The position numbers and the translations under genes were made by a program. 64,000 nt of DNA, taken from NCBI RefSeq assembly GCF_016861975.1, contig NZ_BOMB01000010.1, forward strand, positions 62,001 to 126,000, read 5' to 3'. The notes under the pieces are model-generated. The model had not been told where the DNA came from and ran no database searches. It saw nothing but the letters and a program-made list of their open reading frames with translations. Below are positions 25,563 to 37,907 of this stretch, in pieces (position 1 is the first letter of the stretch; every line of letters begins with the position of its first letter). Source of the stretch: Actinocatenispora rupis (lineage in GTDB: Bacteria > Actinomycetota > Actinomycetes > Mycobacteriales > Micromonosporaceae).

Positions 25563-26205
25563 GGGAGGTTCCCGTCGTCGATGGTCCTGGTGTCCGACCG
25601 TAGGCCGGTCGCGGCGCCGGCGAGTCCGCCGGATCGCGTAGACCGGCTACGACGAACCACCGACCCGCCCCGCTACGACGTGGACCGCCTGTGCCGCAAC
25701 CGATCCGCGGACCATCACACGGTACGCACGGCGCCGGCCCGGGACGTCCGCATCCGCGGTCCAGCGGGCAGGAGGGTCACGATGATCCGGCGCTGACAGG
25801 GGCGGCTGGTGGACGACGCGCTCGCCGAGACCGGCCGGCCGGAGGACGACCACCTGCTCGGCGGATCGAGACCACGTCATCACGCCGTACCGTGGAACCG
25901 CGCTGTACCAACGGATGCGGGGATCGGTACCGATGACTGGCACGCCCACGGCACCCGGCACGTCGGGTACCGGCCGGTGGACGCCGACCCGGCGTGTCGA
26001 CGGCTCGCGCTCGTGTACCCGGAGTTCCACCGGTGGTCGGCGATCCGGCGCGGCGCATGAACGGCGCCGCGACCGGCTGCGCCACCTCGCGTACGCGGGC
26101 GGGTGGACGAAGCCGGAACCGTTGTGGGACATGCTGATCCGGGCCGGCCAGGTGACCCGGGTGGAGCCGCCGCTCGGCGGCTTCGGTACCCGCCGGTCGC
26201 CCCGA
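25563..26205. other. 643-bp region without a confident gene; possible decayed ORF
   Basis: No intact gene is convincing here. Two plus-strand frames look protein-like and could be one damaged gene: from about 25809 (VDDALAETGRPEDDHLLGG...) to RLALVYPEFHRWSAIRRGA, stopping at 26060, and then, in another frame, ERRRDRLRHLAYAGGWTKPE and LWDMLIRAG up to about 26180. A 1-2 base change near 26055 would join them. I do not recognise a family. AGGAGG is also followed by a four-codon ORF (ATG at 25781 to TGA). Confidence that anything here is translated is low. Confidence 0.3.
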
Positions 26206-26275
26206 ACCGTGGCACGGGGCAACCGTGGCGCGGGGCTGACCGTGGTGCGGGGCGACCGTGGTGCGGGGCGGACCG
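26206..26275. repeat. 16-17-bp minisatellite, four copies
   Basis: ACCGTGGYRCGGGGC starts at 26206, 26222, 26239 and 26255, with a fifth partial copy at 26272. The array ends against the stop codon of the M23 peptidase gene. Confidence 0.85.
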
Positions 26276-27259
26276 TCAGCCCTTGCCGCCGTTGCGGACG
26301 ATGTCCAGGCCGTGGCCCGTCAGGTACGGCAGCGGGTCGAACGCGACGCCGTGCCTGCGCATCTCGAAGTGCAGGTGCGGCCCGGTCGAGTCGCCGGTGT
26401 TGCCGGAGAAACCGATCAGCTGCCCGGCGCGGACGTGGTCGCCGGTGTGCACCACGACGCGGGAGAGGTGGCCGTAGACGGTGGCGATGTCGTTGCCGTT
26501 CTCCAGGCCGACCGCGTTGCCGTACCCGTCGTACGCGCCGGCGATGCTGACCGAACCGGCGTGCGCGGCGTGGATCGGCGTGTTCATCGGTACGGCGAGG
26601 TCGACGCCGGCGTGCAGTACGCCCCACCGGGTACCGAACGTGGAGCTGACCCAGTAGTGCTTCGCGGCCACCGGGAGCTGCCACTCGGCCGGCGGCTTCG
26701 GCTTCGCGGCCGGTGCCTTCGCCGCGGGCGCCTTCCCGGCCGGAGCCGGCGCCTTCCCTGCAGGGGCCTTGCCGGCAGGGGCCTTGGCGTCCGGTGCCTT
26801 CGCGTCGGGCGACGGGGCGGTACGGGCCTGGCCCCGGTCGGCGCGGTCCGGCGCCACCCGGGCGCTGTCGTACCCGGCGGCCTGGGTGGGGTGGTCCGGT
26901 GCGGTGGTGAGCGTCGCGGTGGTCACGGCCACGCCGACCGCGACGGCGGCCAGTACGGCCATGCCGAGGCCGCGGCGGGCCGGGACGCGCCAGCTGCGGC
27001 GTACCCACTCCGCGCCGCGCAGGCCGCCGCGCCGCCACCACCACGGGTCACCGGCGCGGTCCGCCGCGGTCCGGGCGTACTCCCGCCACGGCTGCGCGCG
27101 CAGGGTCGGGACCAGGCCGCGCGCGGCCGACGGCAGCCCGCGCAGTACGGCAGGCAGTGAGCGCAGCGCGAGCATCAGCGTGCCGGGTACGGCGCGCAGG
27201 AGCAGCAGCCGCCGGGCGACGGTGTCGACGGCACGAAACAGGTACGACAGGGGATTCAT
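26276..27259 (-). CDS. Membrane-anchored M23 metallopeptidase
   Basis: A 327-residue cell-wall hydrolase. A basic N-terminal region of about 100 residues precedes one membrane segment, GLGMAVLAAVAVGVAVTTAT. Then come an Ala/Lys/Pro/Gly linker of repeated KAPAG units (about residues 165-205) and a C-terminal M23 (LytM) domain. Zinc ligands are visible: His and Asp in GVLHAGVDLAVP, and His in HLHFEMRRHG. Such enzymes cut peptidoglycan cross-bridges outside the membrane. ATG 27259 is my choice; GTG/ATG codons further upstream are possible. The linker DNA is itself repetitive and prone to length change. Confidence 0.88.
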   Translation of the reverse strand: MNPLSYLFRAVDTVARRLLLLRAVPGTLMLALRSLPAVLRGLPSAARGLVPTLRAQPWREYARTAADRAGDPWWWRRGGLRGAEWVRRSWRVPARRGLGMAVLAAVAVGVAVTTATLTTAPDHPTQAAGYDSARVAPDRADRGQARTAPSPDAKAPDAKAPAGKAPAGKAPAPAGKAPAAKAPAAKPKPPAEWQLPVAAKHYWVSSTFGTRWGVLHAGVDLAVPMNTPIHAAHAGSVSIAGAYDGYGNAVGLENGNDIATVYGHLSRVVVHTGDHVRAGQLIGFSGNTGDSTGPHLHFEMRRHGVAFDPLPYLTGHGLDIVRNGGKG

Positions 27260-27765
27260 GGGGGGTGTCCTCGGCGTCGGGGCTCGGGTGCGCAGGCGGG
27301 TCGGCCCGGGGAACGCCACCGTCCGTACGCGACCCGGCGGCAGCGGGGTCGTGGTCACCCTCGTGCGCGTCGTCGGGTCGGGCCGTACGCGGTCCGGCAG
27401 CCGCAGGCCACGGTAGACGCAAAGTCACCGGCCGGGTGCTCCGTACGCGGCAATCCGCACCGTTGCGCGGTACGCACGGATCGCTTTGCCCGCCTTGGTA
27501 CCGCGGTGCCGGGCAGGGTCTCCGTCACACCGTGACCCCCGACTCACGCCATCGTGGTACGCGCGGCCCGCGGTGCCGGCCCCTCCCGCCGCCGGAGATT
27601 TCCGTCGGGAAAGGTAATGGCAGTGCAAACTGCCGTCACCGGGCCCTTGCGGACGGACCGAACATCGACTGTCATTCATGGCGCGGGTGATGGCACGTCA
27701 CGTACGGGCCATCACCCGTCGAGATCCTCGCAAGGGCTGTCCCCCCAACGGTTCGAGGAGTGCGC
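27260..27765. other. 506-bp divergent intergenic region
   Basis: This separates the M23 peptidase (left) from the phosphoesterase (right) and must contain both promoters. It includes AT-richer patches near 27590-27700. I looked for the c-di-AMP (ydaO) riboswitch that often precedes cell-wall hydrolases in actinobacteria and did not find its conserved blocks. No protein-coding gene is supported. Confidence 0.5.
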
Positions 27766-31364
<3,599 letters not shown>

Positions 31365-31378
31365 CCCGCGCGAGCGAC

Positions 31379-31403
31379 TCCGGCAGCCAGTCCGGCTGCC
31401 GGA
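31379..31403 (+). terminator. Terminator hairpin after the GH13 gene
   Basis: TCCGGCAGCC (31379-31388) and GGCTGCCGGA (31394-31403) form a perfect 10-bp stem with the loop AGTCC, 15 bases after the stop. Confidence 0.75.
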
Positions 31404-31532
31404 TCGTCGGCGGCGCCGCGGTACCGGGGCGGCACGCGGTGCCGCGCACGCCGCCTCCGTGGTGCCCGACAACCCGCTCGACGGGGACCTGTCGGCGCGG
31501 CCGAACGGGGCGGGCACGGTAGGGTCGGCGCC

Positions 31533-32042
31533 ATGTCGATCTCGCCGTACCTTGCCGGTCTGCGCAAGCACGTCGGTCACGAGCTGCTGATGGTGCCCAG
31601 CGTCAGCGGTGTCGTCGAGGACGGCGACGGCCGGGTACTGCTGGAGCGCCGCGCCGACAACGGGCTGTGGAACCTGCCGTCCGGCGCGCTGGACCCGGGC
31701 GAGCAGCCGGCCACCGCGCTCGTCCGCGAGGTGTACGAGGAGACCGGCCTGCACGTGCGCGTCACCCGGCTGGCCGGTGTCGCGTCGCACTTCACCCGCT
31801 ACCCCAACGGCGACCGGTGCCAGTACGTGAACGTCTGGTTCCACTGCCGGCCGGAGCGCGGCACCGCCCGGGTCAACGACGAGGAATCCGTTGCGGTGCA
31901 ATGGTTCGCGGTCGGCGAGCTGCCCGACCTGCACCCGTACGTGCGGCGCCGGATCGACACCGCGCTCGCCGACGGGCCCGCCGCCTGGTTCGTCCAGCCG
32001 GGCGAGGACTTCCCGGAGCTGTCCGTGTCCGACGTCTCCTGA
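31533..32042 (+). CDS. NUDIX hydrolase
   Basis: A 169-residue protein with a canonical NUDIX box, GALDPGEQPATALVREVYEE followed by TGL, matching Gx5Ex7REUxEExGU without exception. The glutamates bind the metal that activates water against a nucleoside diphosphate linked to another moiety. The N-terminal LRKHVGHELLMVPSVSGVV is typical of ADP-ribose/(d)NTP-type members. The substrate cannot be read from sequence. The gene stands alone after the GH13 terminator. Confidence 0.92.
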   Translation: MSISPYLAGLRKHVGHELLMVPSVSGVVEDGDGRVLLERRADNGLWNLPSGALDPGEQPATALVREVYEETGLHVRVTRLAGVASHFTRYPNGDRCQYVNVWFHCRPERGTARVNDEESVAVQWFAVGELPDLHPYVRRRIDTALADGPAAWFVQPGEDFPELSVSDVS

Positions 32043-32185
32043 CCGCACCGGCGCCGCCCCCGGCAGCGCCCACGGCCGTGCAACGCGGTCGGCAGGACGC
32101 GGAACCTCGCCCGGACGCCGCGGCACCGTCGCGTGGGGACGCCCGGCGCGGGCCGCTACCGTGGAGGTACGAGGGGGTCTGCCGC

Positions 32186-32674
32186 ATGGACTGGTCGCAG
32201 TACGAGTCGGTCATCGACAAGCAGATCCGGGAGGCCGCCGAACGCGGCGAGTTCGACGACCTGCCCGGTACCGGCAAACCGCTGCGCAACCTCGGCGCGG
32301 CCGACGACGAGCTGTGGTGGCTCCGCGGGTACATGCAGCGCGAGGGGCTGTCGTCGGACGCGCTGCTGCCGACCGCGCTCCAGCTGCGCCGGGCGGTCGA
32401 ACGGCTCCGCGAGGAGGTCCGCGACCTGTACGCGGAGGAGACCGTACGGGAGGCGGTCGCCGCACTGAACAAGCGGATCGTCGAGCACCTGCGCGCGCCG
32501 TCCGGCCCGCACGTGCCGGTGGCGCCGGTGGACGCGGACGCGGTGGTCGCCACCTGGCGCGCGGACCGTACCGCCCGACGGGAGGCCGCGGCGGCGGACC
32601 GGGCGGCCGACCCCGCGCCGGAGCCGGCGGCGGGGCGGTCGTGGTGGCGGAGGACGTTCCGCCGCGGCCGTTGA
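32186..32674 (+). CDS. DUF1992 (DnaJ-homologue C28-type) protein
   Basis: A 162-residue cytosolic protein with the DUF1992 signature: YESVIDKQIREAAERGEFDD followed by LPGTGKPLRNL, then WWLRGYMQREGLSSDALLPT. The domain is shared with eukaryotic DNAJC28; its function is unknown. The C-terminal 40 residues are charged and Ala-rich, ending SWWRRTFRRGR. AGGGGG at 32172-32177 sits eight bases before ATG 32186. Confidence 0.88.
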   Translation: MDWSQYESVIDKQIREAAERGEFDDLPGTGKPLRNLGAADDELWWLRGYMQREGLSSDALLPTALQLRRAVERLREEVRDLYAEETVREAVAALNKRIVEHLRAPSGPHVPVAPVDADAVVATWRADRTARREAAAADRAADPAPEPAAGRSWWRRTFRRGR

Positions 32675-32759
32675 CACATTTCGGCGCTACCGCAATGATC
32701 TCGGACAATCGGCGCCGACAGCGCGGTCGGGGCGTGGCCCGTCGTGTCCGGGAGGTTCC

Positions 32760-34310
32760 ATGCGATCGGATGGCCTGTCCCGCCGCCACCTGCTCGGCGC
32801 CGCCGGGCTCGTCGCGGCCGGTGTCGCCGGTGCCCCGGAGGTCGCCGCCGCGGCCCCGCGTACCGCCGGGGCGGACGTGACGCCCGCGCGCCCGGAGATC
32901 GAGTTCGCGCCGGACGTCGACGACCTGCTCGGCGGCGCCTACCGGGCGGCGCTGGGGAACCTGCTCGACACCAACACCGTCGCGTACGATCCGGCCGTCT
33001 ACGACCGGACCGGGCTGCTGACCGACCCGCCCGGCACGTTCTTCCGCGCCGGCGGCGGGTACGAGCAGCCGTGGACCCGGGACGCCGCCACCAACTCCTG
33101 GAACGCCGGCAGCCTGCTGGCCCCCGCCGTCGCCCGCAACACGCTGTGGGCGGTGTGCGAGCGGCGCGCCGACGGTTCGTTGCTGGTACAGCGGGACAAC
33201 CAGTGGTGGGACCAGATCGTGTGGGCGATCGCCGCCTGGCACCACCATCTCGTCACCGGCGACCGCGCGTTCCTCACCGACGCGTACGCCTGCGCCGCGG
33301 CGACCCTGGGGCTGCTGCGCGCCACCCGCCACGACCCCGCGTACGGGTTGTTCCGGGGGCCGGCGTACATGCAGGACGGGATCGCCGGCTACCCGAGCCC
33401 GCCGTACGACCCGGCGAACGACTCGTCGTTCGTCCTCGACCACCCGCACACGGACACGCTGATGTGCCTGTCCACCAACTGCGTGTACCACGGGGCGTAC
33501 CTGGCGCTCGCGGCGATGGCCGACGCGGTCGGCGAGCACGCCGCCGCCGGGCGGTACCGTGCCGCGGCGGCGGACCTGCGCGCGGCGATCGACCGGCACC
33601 TGTGGCGCCCCGACGCCGGCACGTACGGCTACTTCGTGCACGGGGCGGGGGAGCGGGCCGGCACGCTGGAGACGTACCAGGAGGGTGCGGGGCTGGCGTT
33701 CGCGGTGCTGTTCGGGGTGGCGTCGCCCGGCCGCGCCCGCTCGGTGCTCGCCACCCTGCACCACGAGCCGTACGGCGCGGTCAACGTGTGGCCGCACTTC
33801 GCCCGGTTCGACGACGCGCATCCGGGGCGGCACAACGTGATCGTGTGGCCGATGGTGGTCGGCATGGTCGGGCACGCGGCGGCTGCCGCCGGGCGTACCG
33901 ACCTGCTGGCGCGGGCGATCGGCGACGTGGCCCGGCTGTGGCGCGCCGACGGCCACTTCTGGGAGTTGTACAACGCGCGGACCGGTGCGGTGGACGGCGG
34001 GTGGCAGGTCGGCCGGCACTGGCCCGCCGAGCCGGACCAGACCTGGTCGGCCACCGGGTACCTCCGGATGGTGCACGACGGGCTCTTCGGGATCCGTTGC
34101 ACCCCAACGGGTCTACGCTTCGCGCCGAGCCTGCCGGACGGCTGGGGTCCGGTCACGCTGCGCGGCCTGGCGTACCGGGGGATGACGCTGGACGTGACGC
34201 TCACCGGTGCCGGTCGCCGACTGGTGTCGTCCACTGTGGACGGTCGGCGGGCCGACCTGGTCCGCGCCGACCTCACCGGCCACCACACGGTACGCCTCGC
34301 GCTCGGCTGA
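32760..34310 (+). CDS. Exported (alpha/alpha)6-barrel glycoside hydrolase-like protein
   Basis: A 516-residue protein with a Tat-type signal, LSRRHLLGAAGLVAAGVAGA. The mature part resembles the catalytic (alpha/alpha)6 barrel of GH78/GH63/GH37-type enzymes: FFRAGGGYEQPWTRDAATNS, DNQWWDQIVWAIAAWHHHL, LETYQEGAGLAF, NVIVWPMVVGMVGHAAAAAG and WELYNARTG. A short C-terminal beta domain begins GIRCTPTGLRFAPSLPDGW. The acidic residues in PWTRDAA and ETYQEG are candidate catalytic groups, but the family number is uncertain. GGAGG stands before ATG 32760. It probably trims a plant or microbial polysaccharide, in line with the secreted GH13 nearby. Confidence 0.78.
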   Translation: MRSDGLSRRHLLGAAGLVAAGVAGAPEVAAAAPRTAGADVTPARPEIEFAPDVDDLLGGAYRAALGNLLDTNTVAYDPAVYDRTGLLTDPPGTFFRAGGGYEQPWTRDAATNSWNAGSLLAPAVARNTLWAVCERRADGSLLVQRDNQWWDQIVWAIAAWHHHLVTGDRAFLTDAYACAAATLGLLRATRHDPAYGLFRGPAYMQDGIAGYPSPPYDPANDSSFVLDHPHTDTLMCLSTNCVYHGAYLALAAMADAVGEHAAAGRYRAAAADLRAAIDRHLWRPDAGTYGYFVHGAGERAGTLETYQEGAGLAFAVLFGVASPGRARSVLATLHHEPYGAVNVWPHFARFDDAHPGRHNVIVWPMVVGMVGHAAAAAGRTDLLARAIGDVARLWRADGHFWELYNARTGAVDGGWQVGRHWPAEPDQTWSATGYLRMVHDGLFGIRCTPTGLRFAPSLPDGWGPVTLRGLAYRGMTLDVTLTGAGRRLVSSTVDGRRADLVRADLTGHHTVRLALG

Positions 34311-34372
34311 CACGCCACGGTGGATACGGTCGCGGGCCACGTTCCCGGGCTGACGCGCCACAGTGGACACCG
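34306..34372. repeat. 43-bp-spaced direct repeat at the 3' end of the barrel hydrolase gene
   Basis: A 24-base word beginning GCTGACRCGCCACRGTGGA occurs at 34306-34329 and 34349-34372. The first copy includes the stop codon of the hydrolase gene. The core CCACRGTGGA belongs to the dispersed palindrome family. The remaining gap, 34373-34601, shows nothing else. Confidence 0.7.
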
Positions 34373-34601
34373 GATGGCGGAGGCGTGGGCGGGTCGCTTG
34401 GGCGACCGGTGTTCGCCGAGCGGTGCCCGGGACCGGCGCCCGTCGAGCGCCGGACGGCGCCGCCCTGACCCGGGACGTCAGCGGAACGCGGGCAGCCCGG
34501 TCGGCGCCTGCCCGACCACGAGGGCGTACGGACGTCGGCTCCCACTCGTCGATCCGCGCGCCGTACCAGCGCCTCGTAGTGGCGGCGGTGGCCCCGGCGG
34601 T

Positions 34602-34633
34602 GGTGTGCCGGCCGGGATCGTCGCCGGCACACC
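34602..34633 (-). terminator. Terminator hairpin after the SDR gene
   Basis: GGTGTGCCGGC (34602-34612) pairs with GCCGGCACACC (34623-34633): an 11-bp stem with a 10-nt loop, ten bases beyond the SDR stop. Confidence 0.7.
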
Positions 34634-34642
34634 GGATCCGGC

Positions 34643-35575
34643 TCAGCCGAGCATGTCCTCGGTGACCTGCCAGAGCCGCGCCGCCCCCTCCGGATCCCGC
34701 GCGTACGGCGCGTAGCCCCGGCGGGTGCCCGGCTCGTTCGGCCCCGCCTCGTTGCAGTCCTCGAAGTACCGGCCGCCGACGCCGGCGAGTAGCGGCGACG
34801 TGGCCACGAGTACGGAGGTGGCGGCGCCCTGCTCGGGGGTCTTCCACTGCGCGGCGCCACCGCCGGACGCGGCGCGCATCCGGTCGAGCTCCGCGTCCGA
34901 GACGTACCGCTGGAGGTTGGTGCGGATGCCGCCGGGCATCAGGGCGTTGACCGTGATGCCGTCGGCCGCCCAGCGCCGGGTCGCCTCCACCGCGAACAGC
35001 ACGTTCGCCGTCTTCGACTGCCCGTACGCGAGCCACGGATCGTACGCCCGGCGCTCGAAGTGGATGTCGTCGAAGACGACGCCGGAGCGCAGGTGCGCGC
35101 TGGAACTGACGGACACGACACGGGCGTCGCCGGCCGCGGCGAGCGCGTCGTGCAGCCCGGTGGTGAGCGCGAAGTGGCCGAGGTGGTTGGTGGCGAACTG
35201 AAGTTCCCAGCCCTCGGCGGTGCGGGTCTCCGGGGAGGCCATCACGCCGGCGTTGTTGACCAGGATGGCCAGCGGGACGTGCCAGTCGGCGACGAACGCG
35301 GCGACCGACGCGCGGTCGGCCAGGTCGAGCGGGCGGACCGCGACCTCCCTCCCGGTACTCGCGCGCAGCTCGGCGGCGGTGGCGGCACCGGCGTCGAGGT
35401 TGCGGACGGCGATGGTGACGTCGGCGCCGGCGGACGCGAGCGCGCGGGCGGTCTCGATCCCGATGCCGGAGGCGCCGCCGGTGACGACGGCGCGGCGACC
35501 GGTCAGGTCGATGCCGGCGACGACCTCGGCGGCGGTGGACGCGGCACCGAACGGCGTGGTGATGGGTGTGGTCAT
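34643..35575 (-). CDS. Short-chain dehydrogenase/reductase (retinol dehydrogenase/WWOX-like)
   Basis: A 310-residue classical SDR. The motifs TGGASGIGIETARAL (TGxxxGxG), LVNNAGVM, VSVSSSAHLRSG and YGQSKTAN (YxxxK) are all intact, and NALMPGGIRTNLQRY follows. The closing region GGRYFEDCNEA is characteristic of the retinol dehydrogenase/protochlorophyllide-reductase-like subfamily common in actinobacteria. The start is ATG 35575, with AGGACA upstream. It is divergent from a TetR gene, and two related palindromes lie between them, so it is probably that repressor's target. The substrate is unknown. Confidence 0.9.
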   Translation of the reverse strand: MTTPITTPFGAASTAAEVVAGIDLTGRRAVVTGGASGIGIETARALASAGADVTIAVRNLDAGAATAAELRASTGREVAVRPLDLADRASVAAFVADWHVPLAILVNNAGVMASPETRTAEGWELQFATNHLGHFALTTGLHDALAAAGDARVVSVSSSAHLRSGVVFDDIHFERRAYDPWLAYGQSKTANVLFAVEATRRWAADGITVNALMPGGIRTNLQRYVSDAELDRMRAASGGGAAQWKTPEQGAATSVLVATSPLLAGVGGRYFEDCNEAGPNEPGTRRGYAPYARDPEGAARLWQVTEDMLG

Positions 35576-35611
35576 GGCGGTTGTCCTGTCCCACGAGTCG
35601 GTAGGCTGAAA

Positions 35612-35663
35612 CGGAGGTTCCTCCGCTACGTTGCCCAAGGCTAACCGGAGGATCCTCCGGTTA
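35612..35663. promoter_or_regulatory. Two TetR operator palindromes
   Basis: Site 1 is CGGAGGTTCCTCCG (35612-35625; arms CGGAGG/CCTCCG). Site 2 (35642-35663) is a perfect 22-bp palindrome with left arm TAACCGGAGGA. Both share GGAGGWWCCTCC, and their centres are 34 bp apart. They fill the divergent promoter between the SDR and TetR genes. Confidence 0.8.
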
Positions 35664-35712
35664 CTACCGTGGCGGCGTGGTCTCCGCCACGTCGCCGGCG
35701 CGAGGAGGGCAC

Positions 35713-36303
35713 ATGGCGGGCACCGACGCACGGCCGCTGCGGGCGGACGCCCGGCGCAACCGGGACCGCCTGCTCACCGCGGCCGTCCGCGCGTTCAGCG
35801 CCGACGGCGAAGGCGTCACCCTCGACGCCGTCGCGAAGGAGGCCGGCGTCGGCATCGGCACCCTCTACCGGCACTTCCCGACCCGCGAGGCGCTCGTCGA
35901 GGCCGCGTACCGCAGCGAGCTGTCCCGGCTCTGCGACGCCGTTCCCGACCTGCTGCGCGAGCTGCCCCCGGACGAGGCGCTGCGCACCTGGATGGACCGT
36001 TTCGTCGCGTACACGACGACCAAGCGGGGGATGGCCGACGCGCTCCGGGCCGTCATCGCGGCCGGCGGGCGCCCGTTCGAGCACAGCCGGGAGAACCTGA
36101 CCGCCGCCGTACGGACGCTGCTCGACGCGGGCACCGCCGCCGGAACCGTACGGGACGGGATCGAACCGGCCGACATCCTCGTCGCGCTCAACGGCATCTC
36201 CCTCGCCGCCGGCGCTCCCGAGCAGCGTGACCAGGCCCGCCGGCTGCTCGACCTGTTCGCCGACGGCCTCCGGTACGCCTCCCGATCCTTGCCCGACATC
36301 TAA
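35713..36303 (+). CDS. TetR-family repressor
   Basis: A 196-residue regulator with the TetR helix-turn-helix: LLTAAVRAFSADGEGVTLDA, then VAKEAGVGIGTLYRHFPTRE and ALVEAAYRSEL. The C-terminal part (EALRTWMDRFVAYTTTKRGM, EHSRENLTAAVRTLL) fits the TetR_C domain of the SbtR-like group. ATG 35713 is preceded by GAGGAGG (35702-35708). It probably represses itself and the divergent SDR gene through the two GGAGGWWCCTCC palindromes. The esterase gene follows after 35 bp and could be read from the same promoter. Confidence 0.9.
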   Translation: MAGTDARPLRADARRNRDRLLTAAVRAFSADGEGVTLDAVAKEAGVGIGTLYRHFPTREALVEAAYRSELSRLCDAVPDLLRELPPDEALRTWMDRFVAYTTTKRGMADALRAVIAAGGRPFEHSRENLTAAVRTLLDAGTAAGTVRDGIEPADILVALNGISLAAGAPEQRDQARRLLDLFADGLRYASRSLPDI

Positions 36304-36338
36304 CCGCATGTTTGCTTCACGGTACTTAGCGTGGAGGT

Positions 36339-37496
36339 ATGAGCCTTACCGGAGTTCCGCTGCTGATCCTGGTCAGCCTCCTCGCCGTCGGGCTCCCCGT
36401 CGGCGCCGTCGTCCTCTGGCGGTACCGCAGGCTCCGCGTGCTGCGTACCGCGGCGATGGTCGTCGTCGGCCAGCTGATGATCACCCTCGCTCTCGGCCTG
36501 GTGGTCAACCGGTCGCAGCAGTTCTTCACCAGCTGGTCGGACCTGTTCGGTACCAACAAACTCCCGGCACTGCCGACCGCGGCGCCCGGCGTCGGCACCG
36601 CCAAGGGCGGCACCGCGGCACCCGGCGGCACCTCCGCCACCCACACCCTGCACGGCTCCGTGTACGCCACCCGCATCGACGGGCCGACCACCCACATCGA
36701 CCTCCCCGCCGACGTGTACCTGCCGCCCCAGTACAACGATCCCGCGTACGCGCACCACAAGTTCCCCGTACTCGAACTGCTCGACGGGTTCCCCGGCAAC
36801 CCGGCACGCTGGCTCGGCGCACTCCACCTCCAGCAGGTACTCGACACCGAGATCGCCGCCGGCCGGATGCAGCCCGTCGTCGCCGTACTGCCCGAACAGA
36901 CCACCCAGACCTGGCACGACACCGAATGCGTCAACGCCGTGCACGGCCCGCAGTTCGGCACGTACCTCACGACCGACGTGCGCACCGTCATCGGCCGGCA
37001 GCTGCGGGTCCAGACCTCCCGCACCGGCTGGGGCGACATCGGGTACTCCACCGGCGGCTTCTGCGCCAACAACCTCGCCATGCAGGCCGGCTACCCGTTC
37101 ACCGCCGCCGTCAGCCTCTCCGGGTACTTCAAGCCCTACCGCGACCGCTCGACCGGGAACCTGTTCCACGGCAACGCCCTCGCGCAGCACACCAACGACC
37201 CGCTCTACCAGGTCACCCACGCCAAGCACCTGCCCGGCCTGTCCTTCTACGCGATGTGCGCCAGCCCCGACCCCGAACCCTGCCTCGAAGGACGCGCGTT
37301 CGCCGCGGCCGCCACCGGCGGACCCGTCCAGGTCGAACGTGTCGAGCTGCCCACCGGCGGTCACAACATGACGACCTGGCGCTCCGTCGAGGTACCCGCC
37401 TTCGACTGGCTCGCCTCGCACCTCACCGCCGGCGCCGGCCACACCGTCGTCCAGGCCCGCCCGCCGACACACCACGCCGCCGGCGGCACCGCCTGA
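36339..37496 (+). CDS. Membrane-anchored esterase (antigen 85/esterase D-like alpha/beta hydrolase)
   Basis: A 385-residue protein. Two hydrophobic segments at the N-terminus (LLILVSLLAVGLPVGAVVLW and AAMVVVGQLMITLALGLVV) anchor an outward-facing domain after a Gly/Thr-rich linker. The catalytic domain is esterase D/antigen 85-like: LPADVYLPPQYND, the nucleophile Ser in WGDIGYSTGGFCANN (GxSxGG), and His in PTGGHNMTTW. The acid residue was not placed with certainty. It may be co-transcribed with the TetR gene. Substrate unknown; mycolyltransferase activity should not be assumed outside mycolate producers. Confidence 0.83.
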   Translation: MSLTGVPLLILVSLLAVGLPVGAVVLWRYRRLRVLRTAAMVVVGQLMITLALGLVVNRSQQFFTSWSDLFGTNKLPALPTAAPGVGTAKGGTAAPGGTSATHTLHGSVYATRIDGPTTHIDLPADVYLPPQYNDPAYAHHKFPVLELLDGFPGNPARWLGALHLQQVLDTEIAAGRMQPVVAVLPEQTTQTWHDTECVNAVHGPQFGTYLTTDVRTVIGRQLRVQTSRTGWGDIGYSTGGFCANNLAMQAGYPFTAAVSLSGYFKPYRDRSTGNLFHGNALAQHTNDPLYQVTHAKHLPGLSFYAMCASPDPEPCLEGRAFAAAATGGPVQVERVELPTGGHNMTTWRSVEVPAFDWLASHLTAGAGHTVVQARPPTHHAAGGTA

Positions 37497-37602
37497 CCCA
37501 CCGTCCACCGTGGACGGTCCACCGCTCGCCCGGTACCGCACCGGTCCCGGCCGGCGTTCGGCCACTGCGACCGGGCTCCACCGGCCGGTGTGCCAACCAT
37601 TC

Positions 37603-37907
37603 CTGTCCACTGTGGACGGTGATGGCGCCGGTCGACCTGTCGCCGAACCTCAGCGGTCCCGGCCGGGTTCCGGTCCGCCGATCCCGGCCGCGTTCCCGTG
37701 ACATCGACCGCGGCGCCCGGCGCCCGCGGCCGGCCCGCGCGGCAGTTCTGTCTACTGCGGACCGTGCTGGCGTCGGTCGGCTCGTCGCCGAACGTCAGCG
37801 GTTCCGGCCGGGTTCGATCCGGCGAGCCTGGCCGGCGTTCCCGCGATACCGACCGCGGCGCCCGGCGCCCGCGGTCCTTTCATGCGGCAGTTCTGTCTAC
37901 TGTGGAC
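37603..37907. repeat. 145-bp tandem repeat, two copies plus the start of a third
   Basis: Units begin with the palindrome word CTGTCYACTGYGGAC at 37603, 37748 and 37893, exactly 145 bp apart. Units 1 and 2 are clearly homologous throughout (for example CGTCGCCGAAC-type, TTCCGGCCGGGTT and GACCGCGGCGCCCGGCG blocks) with scattered differences. Only the palindrome of unit 3 remains, and it contains the stop codon of the LacI gene. A further isolated palindrome copy is at 37503-37515. No gene is visible in 37497-37896. Confidence 0.88.

Noticed and set aside
25691-25936. Small ORFs on both strands between the epimerase and M23 genes
   Set aside because: None has a ribosome site plus protein-like composition over its whole length; only a possible decayed gene is noted.
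27260-27765. c-di-AMP (ydaO) riboswitch in front of the M23 peptidase
   Set aside because: The conserved blocks of that riboswitch class could not be found on the minus strand, although the context is typical.
36339-37496. Mycolyltransferase (antigen 85)
   Set aside because: The fold is similar, but no other sign of mycolate biology is present; a generic esterase call is safer.
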